Shown: positions 36,396-44,262 of the stretch, in pieces
Layout: each line of letters starts with the position of its first letter
Numbering within the stretch: the first letter of the stretch is position 1
DNA from: JANSWY01 sp965267245
GTDB lineage: Bacteria > Bacteroidota > Bacteroidia > Cytophagales > Cyclobacteriaceae
Length of the DNA: 64,000 bases
Direction: 5' to 3'
Assembly (NCBI GenBank): GCA_965267245.1
Contig: OZ253939.1
Span: forward strand, 2,852,001 to 2,916,000
Made by a program: the position numbers and the translations under genes
Notes under the pieces: model-generated
What the model saw: the letters and a program-made list of their open reading frames with translations, nothing else
Databases searched by the model: none
What the model was told of the DNA's origin: nothing

Positions 36396-36441
36396 TCTCA
36401 GGAGTCTGGTTCGGTTGGTGACAACACCAACCGAGGCGATA
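36396..36441. repeat. Right REP-like palindrome of the RAYT unit with conserved flanks
   Basis: TCGGTTGGTG (36411-36420) and CACCAACCGA (36425-36434) form a perfect 10-bp stem with an ACAA loop. The left flank TCTCAGG...TCTGG and right flank GGCGATA match the copy at 32763-32810. It begins five bases after the RAYT stop codon. Confidence 0.9.
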
Positions 36442-36610
36442 GTCTCGCAAAAACAGTGTCCGGTTGACCATGATTTCGCAAGGCCTCAGTTAAGTTCATA
36501 CCGATATGGATGCTTGAAAGACCATACCCCGATTTGATATCAGTATCATCAGGCTGAGCAAAGGTTACTTGTTGGATAGAAAAGATTATTAATAAAATGA
36601 AATATCGCAT
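36398..36610 (-). pseudogene. Truncated secreted BamE-like small protein
   Basis: 70 residues from ATG 36610, with a signal peptide ending TFAQ. The next part, IHIGMNLTEALRNHGQPDTVF, resembles the opening of SmpA/BamE-like modules (GM-T-x-x-E-x-x-x-x-x-G-x-P-D-x-V). After that the frame runs straight into the right REP-like palindrome (coding RLVLSPTEPDS) and stops. The last 15 or so residues are therefore repeat DNA, and the original gene is broken at about 36445. Its tail may survive at 35745-35822. Confidence 0.6.
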
Positions 36611-36884
36611 ACAGAAGATCTTCAGAATATACTTTACGTATTGAAGCACAACATATCAATAACAGCACATGTGCTATTATTTACCTTAAGTGTTTATGAG
36701 CAAATCTAACAGATTTTTAAATGTCTGATTTTTTAAAGGATACTGAATCTTCAAAAAACTCGATACTATTTTTATTCATCTGTCCATCATCCCCCTAGCC
36801 CCCTTCGAAGGTGGAATTCGTGAGGTGTTTTGGTCTATTCTGAAGCAATCATCCTTACTCCGGTCCTCCGTCCCTCACCACCTC

Positions 36885-39260
36885 CTACTCCTCCTTCAAC
36901 ACTATTGCCGGATTGATCAGAGTCGATTTCAGTGTCTGGAAACCTGTCACGACAAACACCGCCAGGTAAACCAATAAAACCGCTGTAACGAACACCACCG
37001 GAGAAATATCCACTGCATAAGCATAGTCCTGCAACCACCTGCTCACTAAAAAATAGCTTCCTACACTTCCCACTATACCGGCAATCAAAATGCTTATGAA
37101 CAATTGCTTGTTCAGCAGTTGGATAATCTGAAGGATATTGGCACCCAGCACTTTTCTGATGGCGATCTCTTTGGACTTGAAACTGATAATGTAAAACATA
37201 AAACCTATGATCCCCATGGCAGATAACCCAATTGCCAAAGCTGACAAAAACACTCCCAATGTACCGGTCTGTCGCTCTTTTTCATACAATTCCTGCACAC
37301 GCTCTTCCATCAGATTCATATTGACCGGAAGTGTGGTGTTGATCTTATTCCATTCTTCCTCCACAATGGCCATAGCTTCTTTGAGCTGATTGGGTTTGGC
37401 TCGAATGAGAATGTTGGTATTGATGAATGTTGGGTCCGGTCTTAATGAAATGATTTGAGGAGAGATCTTCTCTTTGAAAGAAAAGAAATGAAAGTCCTCA
37501 AAAACGGCAGATACTTTACGGTTGAGTTCATTCTCCGTTCCTGGCCTCAATAAAATCTTCTTGCCAATTGGTTCGCTGTTCCAGTTAAAACGGTTGACAA
37601 AACTTTCATTGACCAGTGAAGTCACTTCCCCATCGGCAGATGCCTGGATCTTATCTTTGAAGCTCCCCTGCAATACGGAAATGTTCATTACATCAAAGTA
37701 ATCTATCCCCACACCATAAGACAAGAGGTTTTCATAACTCTCCTCAGATCCCTCTGGTTTGTAACTCATTGGCGACATGCCATCTCCCATCATTGGCCCA
37801 AACGTTACTCCGTCAATTTGTGGGTGCGTCATCAACCGATTCTTCAAAATCCCGTAATCCTCAATGCTTCCCAGGTCCCAGGCGTTATTGATCTTGATGA
37901 TGTTGGCAGGGTCAAATCCCTTGTCTTTGGTGTCCAGGTAACGGATTTGCTGGTTCATAAACCAGGCAGAAATACCCAGTGTAAATAACAGGGTAAACTG
38001 CAAAAGCGTCAAAAAATTCCTGTAACGCACTCCCCCTGATTGGGTCAGTAACATTTTTGACTTGATCATGCTGGCTACATCCATCTTATTCATGGCCAGC
38101 ATTGGATAAATGACTGTGAGTAACGCTACAAATACCAACGTGAGCACAGTTAACAAGATGTAAATTGGTTTTTCCAGTAAAACATTTTGGAGATTCACCC
38201 CCATGAAGTCATTGAATTTCGGGAACAGTAAAAATAATGTTGCCCCAATAATAGGAATGGCCAGCAGGGTAGTCACAATGGATTGGTTGGCCAACCTTAA
38301 TATAATGGTGGACTTTTTCTCTCCCAGCACCTTTCTCACTCCTACTTCTTTCCCTTTATTCAGGAAAATCGCGAAGGTCATATTCACATAGTTGATTATG
38401 GCAATGGCCAATATGAATATCCCTAAAATGGAGAAAATGGTGATCTGAAGTTTATCTCCTTTTCCTGCGGAACCAAAACTTGTATCGGAATTCAGGTGAA
38501 TATCTGTCATGGGAAACATTCTCACTGCAGTCAGTGTGTGCCATTCATTCCCATAATCGATATCCAGGTCCAGGATTTTTTGGTTCAGGTTGTCAATGGA
38601 GGCATTATCAGCCAATTGGATGAACGTTTGGACATGAAAATGATCCTGTCTAAAAGCTTGTGGATCTGTCATCAAGAGGTTGAAATCAAAATGAGTATGT
38701 GTGGGAAGATCCTCCAATACACCGGTTACTTTAAGCTGTACAGAATCATAGTTTAAAGTTTCCCCAAGCAGGTTTTGCGACCGACCAAAGTACCGTTTTG
38801 CAGCAGAAGCTGTCAGCACCACACTATTGGGCTCTGCCAAGGCTTTTTCTCTGTCTCCCTCAATGAAATCAAATTGAAACAAATCAAAGAATACTGATCC
38901 TACACTGGTTTGGTAAGCCAACTTTTCAGCTAATCTCTGATTCCCTTTGGAGACAAAAGCCCTTGTTCGCTGGTTATACATGATCATTTTTTCTACTTCA
39001 GGAAACGAACCGGTTGACTTGATTTGAAAGGCGGTTTCTTTACCCAGATCAGCTATCCAGGTCTCACTGTTTGTTTGAGCTTCCATTCTGAAGATCTTGT
39101 TTGATTTCGAATGGAAATTGTCAAAACAAAGTTCATGATCCACATACAAAACGATTAAAAGGCACCCAACAAATCCCATGGACAAGCCAATAAGGTTGAT
39201 GGAGTTTAGAAGTCCGTGATTTCTATAGTTTCTGATAAATAGTTTCCAAAAATTGCTCAT
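36885..39260 (-). CDS. FtsX/MacB-type ABC permease
   Basis: 791 residues from ATG 39260 (MSNFWKLFIRNY); an in-frame start nine codons upstream is less typical. Layout: TM1 about 20-40, MacB-like extracytoplasmic domain, first FtsX core with LNKGKEVGVRKVLGE, second extracytoplasmic domain (about 425-660), second FtsX core with KSKEIAIRKVLGA and three TMs. No ATPase or HlyD-like gene is adjacent. It is divergent from a histidine kinase/response regulator operon across 175 bases that contain direct repeats, so the two-component system very likely controls it. Confidence 0.92.
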   Translation of the reverse strand: MSNFWKLFIRNYRNHGLLNSINLIGLSMGFVGCLLIVLYVDHELCFDNFHSKSNKIFRMEAQTNSETWIADLGKETAFQIKSTGSFPEVEKMIMYNQRTRAFVSKGNQRLAEKLAYQTSVGSVFFDLFQFDFIEGDREKALAEPNSVVLTASAAKRYFGRSQNLLGETLNYDSVQLKVTGVLEDLPTHTHFDFNLLMTDPQAFRQDHFHVQTFIQLADNASIDNLNQKILDLDIDYGNEWHTLTAVRMFPMTDIHLNSDTSFGSAGKGDKLQITIFSILGIFILAIAIINYVNMTFAIFLNKGKEVGVRKVLGEKKSTIILRLANQSIVTTLLAIPIIGATLFLLFPKFNDFMGVNLQNVLLEKPIYILLTVLTLVFVALLTVIYPMLAMNKMDVASMIKSKMLLTQSGGVRYRNFLTLLQFTLLFTLGISAWFMNQQIRYLDTKDKGFDPANIIKINNAWDLGSIEDYGILKNRLMTHPQIDGVTFGPMMGDGMSPMSYKPEGSEESYENLLSYGVGIDYFDVMNISVLQGSFKDKIQASADGEVTSLVNESFVNRFNWNSEPIGKKILLRPGTENELNRKVSAVFEDFHFFSFKEKISPQIISLRPDPTFINTNILIRAKPNQLKEAMAIVEEEWNKINTTLPVNMNLMEERVQELYEKERQTGTLGVFLSALAIGLSAMGIIGFMFYIISFKSKEIAIRKVLGANILQIIQLLNKQLFISILIAGIVGSVGSYFLVSRWLQDYAYAVDISPVVFVTAVLLVYLAVFVVTGFQTLKSTLINPAIVLKEE

Positions 39261-39311
39261 TAGTGATTCGTGATTTTTTACAATCATACGGGCAGGTGTA
39301 AAAAATGGAGA

Positions 39312-39367
39312 TTAATGAAGAGTTAAGGTCCCTTAAGAAAAACTTAAATTGGTTAATGAAAAGTTAA
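39312..39367. promoter_or_regulatory. Direct repeats between permease and two-component genes
   Basis: TTAATGAAGAGTTAA (39312-39326) and TTAATGAAAAGTTAA (39353-39367) differ at one position and their starts are 41 bases apart. Between them are further CTTAA/TTAAG half sites. Direct repeats of this kind are typical binding sites for OmpR-type response regulators, and one is encoded here (40743-41429). Function is inferred. Confidence 0.55.
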
Positions 39368-39435
39368 AAACGTAAACAAATCTTTAATTATCCGTAATTT
39401 CATAGGTGGAGTGATCACGATTACCGAGAATATCT

Positions 39436-40746
39436 ATGAGAAAATCATTCAAATTCCCGACTACATTTTTTGTTATTGGCATAGCTACTATTGGCTTTCT
39501 GGGATTATCCATTCTCCAAATCATTAACCTGGACTCCTCACTGGAGACCAATCACCAAATCTTCAGACAAAAGGTACACCTGGCATCCGCACAGGTCTCA
39601 TCTGCCTTTATGGAAGACAGAACCTACTCCAGGTTGTTGTATGAAGCCGCTCAATTGAACAATGGTATCTCAAAGGAGAAAGAACAAATGGATAAAATGT
39701 TCAGGTCACTTATTGAGCCCGTGTTACTGGATCATGGGGTCACCATTCCCTACGAGTATGCTGTATATGCTGATAAACCCAAAAAGAGTGGTTTTGACTA
39801 TGTGATGGGAGATATTGGCGAAACATTGGATTTTCCATTAGTAACCTGTGAATACCCAGATCAAAAAGGTGTAGGCTGGGTGACGCTAACCTGTTCACCA
39901 ACAGGCAATTATCACCTGGCACTTTTCTTCCCCGATGAAGACCAGCACATCTTCGCCCAAACCCGAGATGCCTTACTACTGACGATTTTATTCATCGTAA
40001 TGCTGATTGGCTGTTTCAGTTACACCATCATTGTCATTAGAAAACAGAAGAAATTATCGGAGATCAAAAATGATTTCATCAACAACCTAACCCATGAATT
40101 CAAGACCCCCATTGCCAGCATCAATCTTTCCGCCAATTTACTAAAGAGAGGTGGCAAAGAACTGGATGAAGCCAAACGTGTCAATTATTTGAGTTTGATT
40201 GATCAGGAGAGTAAACGACTAGAAGGTCAGGTAGATAAGATATTACAAATGGCCATGTTGGATTCCGGCAACTTTTCACTGGAGAAAGAAGAGATCGACA
40301 TTCATGAAGTGATCCAAAATGTGGTCAAGAGCATGAGTATTGCCATAGAACAGCGAAAAGGAGAAATCAAATTATCATTGAATGCCCTTAACTCTACTGT
40401 AAAAGGAGATGCCACACACCTGGTCAATATTATTTACAATTTGGTAGACAATGCGCTTAAATATACCATTAAGGTTCCTTGCATTGAGATAGTCACCACA
40501 GACGAAAAAGAGGGAGTCAAGATCTCTATCAAAGACAATGGTGTAGGAATCGGAGAGGAAATACAGAAATTTATTTTTGACAAGTTTTACCGGGCTGATA
40601 CCGGAGACATCCACAGTGTAAAAGGTTTTGGGTTGGGCTTAAGCTATGTCAAGAAATTAGTGGACGCACATCAGGGTAAAATTGACCTGATCAGCAGTCT
40701 TAACAATGGAAGTGAATTCAGGGTCTATATTCCGGCAGTGCGATGA
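39436..40746 (+). CDS. Membrane sensor histidine kinase
   Basis: 436 residues. TM1 (about 11-31) and TM2 (about 179-201) enclose an extracytoplasmic sensing domain of about 145 residues that I do not recognise. The cytoplasmic part has the phospho-acceptor His220 in NNLTHEFKTPIASI, an N box (NLVDNALKYT), and ATPase boxes DNGVGIG and GFGLGLSYV. It has no HAMP domain. It overlaps the response regulator gene by four bases (ATGA) and is divergent from an FtsX permease, an arrangement like that of permease-linked two-component systems. Confidence 0.94.
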   Translation: MRKSFKFPTTFFVIGIATIGFLGLSILQIINLDSSLETNHQIFRQKVHLASAQVSSAFMEDRTYSRLLYEAAQLNNGISKEKEQMDKMFRSLIEPVLLDHGVTIPYEYAVYADKPKKSGFDYVMGDIGETLDFPLVTCEYPDQKGVGWVTLTCSPTGNYHLALFFPDEDQHIFAQTRDALLLTILFIVMLIGCFSYTIIVIRKQKKLSEIKNDFINNLTHEFKTPIASINLSANLLKRGGKELDEAKRVNYLSLIDQESKRLEGQVDKILQMAMLDSGNFSLEKEEIDIHEVIQNVVKSMSIAIEQRKGEIKLSLNALNSTVKGDATHLVNIIYNLVDNALKYTIKVPCIEIVTTDEKEGVKISIKDNGVGIGEEIQKFIFDKFYRADTGDIHSVKGFGLGLSYVKKLVDAHQGKIDLISSLNNGSEFRVYIPAVR

Positions 40747-41429
40747 ACAAGATATTACTGGTAGAAGACGATGCAAATTTCGGGTACATCCTGAAGGAGT
40801 ACCTTGAGATACATGACCTAAATGTAACACTGGCCCATGATGGAGATGAGGGATTACGCTTCTTTGAGAAAGGTAAATTTGACCTCTGTATCCTGGATGT
40901 AATGATGCCTGTAAAAGATGGCTTCACCCTGGCGAAAGACATTCGGACCATTGACCCACAGGTTCCTTTCATTTTTCTCACCGCTAAAGCACTTAAGGTT
41001 GACAAACTAAAAGGGTTTCGATTGGGGTGTGATGATTACGTGGTAAAACCAATTGATGAAGAGTTGTTCATTGCCCGGGTTAAGGCCATAATGAAAAGAA
41101 CCACAGGCAATCAATCCCCTTGTGAAACAGTTTTTGATATCGGGGAATACCGATTTGACTACAACAACCAGACCCTGCAAAGAAATGGCGAATCTCATCG
41201 ATTGACAGATAAGGAGGCTAGGGTACTTTACATGCTTTGCGAAAAGAAAAATGAAGTCCTTGACAGAAGTGCCGCCCTTAAATCAATCTGGGGTGAAAAT
41301 GATTTCTTCAACCGCAAAAGCATGGACGTATTCATCCACAAGCTTCGTAAATACCTGGAGCATGATCAGTCCATCAGGATTACAAATGTACATGGAAGAG
41401 GGTTTGTGCTGGAGGAGAGAACGTATTGA
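40743..41429 (+). CDS. OmpR-family response regulator
   Basis: 228 residues. The receiver domain has the acidic pair in LLVEDD, phospho-acceptor Asp52 in CILDVMMP, the Thr of FLTAKA and Lys of VVKPID. The C-terminal winged helix (about 130-225) contains LTDKEARVLYMLCE and a recognition helix region FFNRKSMDVFIHKLRKYL, ending RGFVL. It is the partner of the overlapping histidine kinase and probably binds the direct repeats upstream of that kinase, controlling the divergent permease gene. Confidence 0.95.
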   Translation: MNKILLVEDDANFGYILKEYLEIHDLNVTLAHDGDEGLRFFEKGKFDLCILDVMMPVKDGFTLAKDIRTIDPQVPFIFLTAKALKVDKLKGFRLGCDDYVVKPIDEELFIARVKAIMKRTTGNQSPCETVFDIGEYRFDYNNQTLQRNGESHRLTDKEARVLYMLCEKKNEVLDRSAALKSIWGENDFFNRKSMDVFIHKLRKYLEHDQSIRITNVHGRGFVLEERTY

Positions 41430-41501
41430 TTGTATTGTGTAGATTGTATTACTGTATTAAGATTACACGATACAATCATACATTATACTTAATACATTCA
41501 T

Positions 41502-42035
41502 TTATCCCTTTACTTTTGTCGCCTTTAGTCTGCTGAAATTCTCTATCCAGTTTTTTCCTCCGTCATAGGACCTGTCCATTTTAAATTTGTATGAGTTATC
41601 GGTGATATCATAATACTCAAACCTTTCCAGGAATTCTCCTCCTCCATCATAGCCCTTTCCTGTACTCACTAATTTTTCTCCGGTCCATTCTGCGGAGATA
41701 TCTGTAATTCCATTGATACCTGGCATAACCCATACAATCTGGAACCTCGCATTACGTGCATTATAACTTCTGATACTAATGCCCCTGAAAACAATATTCC
41801 CATTTTGATTGATCACTTGAAATTCATCTTGCATGGCTGTACCATCCAAAATGTACTTTACAATTGATTTTGCTTTTCCTTTCGCGAAACTTCCATCGGC
41901 CTGAATATCTGTGGTTTCTATGTCCCATTCGCCGATGAAAAAGTCTATTTGATCAAGTCCAGAGGACTGAGCCATCGAGGAAGAATAAGTGATCCAAATG
42001 AATAGTATAGTGATGAAGATTTTTATAGGATTCAT
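41502..42035 (-). CDS. Secreted DUF1579-like protein
   Basis: 177 residues from ATG 42035, chosen because it opens the signal peptide (MNPIKIFITILF to SSSMAQ). The mature part is a beta-rich lipocalin-like fold with FFIGEWDIETT, a central GNIVFRGISIRSYN and a W-x-E-N-F-S-R closing region, as in DUF1579 proteins. Function unknown; such proteins may bind small hydrophobic ligands. It lies downstream of the TPR protein gene on the same strand, with 154 bases between. Confidence 0.75.
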   Translation of the reverse strand: MNPIKIFITILFIWITYSSSMAQSSGLDQIDFFIGEWDIETTDIQADGSFAKGKAKSIVKYILDGTAMQDEFQVINQNGNIVFRGISIRSYNARNARFQIVWVMPGINGITDISAEWTGEKLVSTGKGYDGGGEFLERFEYYDITDNSYKFKMDRSYDGGKNWIENFSRLKATKVKG

Positions 42036-42189
42036 TTTGATTGGTAGTTTCTTTTGTAATCGAAACAAATTCATAGTTGTTTGCCCCTTAGGCAATTACA
42101 TGAGTGGTAAAATCTGTGCATTGTTGGTTCATAAAACGTAAGTCACTACGTGTGTATAGTCACAAAATCACATACTTTGCCTGTGAAGG

Positions 42190-43929
42190 TCAAAGTACCG
42201 CACGGCCTATTGTAATATCAGCATATTGCCAGGCTCTCTCTAACTCAATTCTTGTAAGATTTGCATTTGCCTCATCATTTGAGCCAAGGTAAGCATTGTG
42301 CAACCCAGTAAGTGACCAGCCATTTTTTCCCCACTTTGTAATGTCAGCTTTAAATACATCAACGGCTGCTTTAAAATCTTTTTGATCAACCAGAAACTTC
42401 CCATAATTCAATCGGGTAGACATGTGCCATGAGGGAGGTTCCGTATAAATAAGCGAATCTTCAAACATCACTGCTTTCTCAAAATATTTTTTCGCTGCTT
42501 CTGTTTCCTGAGAAGCGGCTGCAAGCTCTGCTTGCACCAGATTAAAGGCAATTTCTGCGATGTGTTGAGAATTGTTGATAGTGGCAAATAATGTGGCGTA
42601 AGTCGAGTCCTTTCTTATTGTTCCCAGAGCATCTACCTCTTCCTGTGCCTCGGTCAATATGCCTTTTCGAATAAATGCCATTCCTCTTCCATAATGCCAG
42701 AATATTTTCAGGTGCTTCAGGTTATCTCCCGGGTCTGGAACAGTCAGTATCTCGTTCCATTGACCGAACTTCACATAAGATTGTAAGGGTATTGCCGCAA
42801 ATTCCTGCATGAAATGTAATTGCTCCAACTGCCCCACTGATACCTTTTCAGCTGTCTTTCTAGCGGCAGTGATAGCTGTCTTGCTATCCCCAAGAAAGGT
42901 TGCTGCAGACCACAAAAAATGAATGTTATGTGGATAATAGCCTAATGGATAAATTCCCTGTGAGTAACACTGCGAGATATAGGATTCATCTGCGGCAATT
43001 GCTTTCAAATTAGACTCAGCTGCATCACGATAACGTCCTACTCTAATGTAAGCATGTGAGGGCATATGCACCATATGCCCTGCCCCTGGCATAAGTCCAG
43101 CCAAAACATCGCCACTTACTGCCGCATGCTCAGGAAACGGTAACTCTATGAGATGTATGTTATAGTGGTGTGCACCAGGATGTTTTGGGTCGATGGCAAT
43201 GGCGTTCTTCAAAGCTTCCTGGCCTTCACGGGTGTTTGGTCGGGGTGTCATGTCCCGGTTCCAGTATGCCCATGGCATAGTATTCATGATAGAAGCTGCA
43301 TAAAGTGTTAGGACATCCGGATTTTTAGGAAATTTAGATGCAACCTCTTTCATCTCCTCCATGTACTGCTCATTGTCAACCTGAATGGTTGAGTCCTCCA
43401 TCATTACGAATCGCTTGCTTAATGCATTAATCAGGGCCTTTTCCAATTTATTACCATTCTTAATTCTCAGAATAGCCATTTGAATGGCCTCATAAGCTTC
43501 TTGCTTTCTTTGATCGTCCAGTTCTCTATCGTTGATATTAGGGCTTAGTGCATAGGCCTGACCCCAGTACGTCAGCGGTGATTCCGGAGAAAGGTTAGCA
43601 GCTTCTTTAAATGACCGGTGTGCTTCTGTATGGTTAAAAGCATAAACAAGGTTGATCCCCTGGTTGAAATAGATTTGTGCTTCATCATTTGTTGTGGTTA
43701 TACTAAAGGTGTGATCACCCAGACCTTCAAGTAAAGGTGCTTTGGATTTTAGAGGCCTGTAATCGTATTTCAGCTCCCCACACGTGCTGATGAATTTATT
43801 CTCCAAACTAAGTGCTGCCAGTAGGTTTGCTTCCAGTAGATTTTCTTTCTGTTTAGGTTTGTCAATTTCATTTTGTAGCAAGATGGCTACAACAAGTAGG
43901 ACTATCGAAATGCCTAGAATCTTTTTCAT
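42190..43929 (-). CDS. Secreted tetratricopeptide-repeat protein
   Basis: 579 residues from ATG 43929, with an N-terminal signal or anchor helix (about 3-20). The opening YFNQGINLVYAFNHTEAHRS is typical of a large family of periplasmic TPR proteins (about 550-600 residues) of unknown function, as are LTYWGQAYALSPNIN and MVHMPSHAYIRVGRY. Helical TPR pairs extend to the C-terminus. In other genomes the family occurs beside redox and metal proteins; here its only neighbour on this strand is a DUF1579-like gene. Confidence 0.8.
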   Translation of the reverse strand: MKKILGISIVLLVVAILLQNEIDKPKQKENLLEANLLAALSLENKFISTCGELKYDYRPLKSKAPLLEGLGDHTFSITTTNDEAQIYFNQGINLVYAFNHTEAHRSFKEAANLSPESPLTYWGQAYALSPNINDRELDDQRKQEAYEAIQMAILRIKNGNKLEKALINALSKRFVMMEDSTIQVDNEQYMEEMKEVASKFPKNPDVLTLYAASIMNTMPWAYWNRDMTPRPNTREGQEALKNAIAIDPKHPGAHHYNIHLIELPFPEHAAVSGDVLAGLMPGAGHMVHMPSHAYIRVGRYRDAAESNLKAIAADESYISQCYSQGIYPLGYYPHNIHFLWSAATFLGDSKTAITAARKTAEKVSVGQLEQLHFMQEFAAIPLQSYVKFGQWNEILTVPDPGDNLKHLKIFWHYGRGMAFIRKGILTEAQEEVDALGTIRKDSTYATLFATINNSQHIAEIAFNLVQAELAAASQETEAAKKYFEKAVMFEDSLIYTEPPSWHMSTRLNYGKFLVDQKDFKAAVDVFKADITKWGKNGWSLTGLHNAYLGSNDEANANLTRIELERAWQYADITIGRAVL

Positions 43930-44262
43930 GATATGGATGTCGGTTTGCAATCGGAATTTACAAATTTACATGGAGCATTGAAACCTGGAGACCATTTTAA
44001 ATCCGATATTGTTCTGGTCGAAATACTGAAGTCACCGATTATTTGCGTTATGAATCAAATTGTTCTTTTAGGAAACATTCGTTAATATCAAACTTGCTGA
44101 GATACGAATACAACAAACCGGACACAATTGTACTTATCAAAGAAGGTGATATTAATAAATCAAGCATTTCACGAAAAGATGTCACTTAATTGACATTTCA
44201 TGCAACCTCCCAGAACCTGAGATCGTCCTAAAAGGCAGTCAAAAACTCAAAACAAACCAATC
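43930..44262. other. Gene-free region between divergent genes
   Basis: 333 bases between the TPR gene and an FtsX permease gene, which are transcribed divergently. A short open frame at 44094-44192 ending in SSISRKDVT could be a gene remnant, but it has no start codon and no recognised family. I see no clear promoter or repeat. Confidence 0.4.

Larger units (their letters stand above)
35823..36441 (+). mobile_element. RAYT gene unit flanked by REP-like palindromes
   Basis: A 169-residue Y1 HUH transposase gene (35882-36391) is bounded by a perfect 10-bp-stem palindrome on the left (35823-35846) and one on the right (36411-36434, in a unit from 36396 to 36441). Related palindromes are scattered at 26587-26664, 32763-32823 and 33893-33915. 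This is the layout of REP/RAYT systems, in which the transposase recognises and spreads the palindromes. Confidence 0.75.

Noticed and set aside
36792..36814. C-rich sequence CCCCCTAGCCCCCTTCGAAGG with a short hairpin
   Set aside because: Stem is short and imperfect; similar C-rich runs occur in many Bacteroidota intergenic regions, and nothing ties it to the RAYT repeats.
36835..37038. Glycine-rich open frame on the minus strand
   Set aside because: It overlaps the C-terminal coding end of the FtsX permease in another frame and has no independent support.
44094..44192. Open frame ending SSISRKDVT in the gap before the permease gene
   Set aside because: No start codon and no recognised homologue; it may be a gene remnant but cannot be supported.
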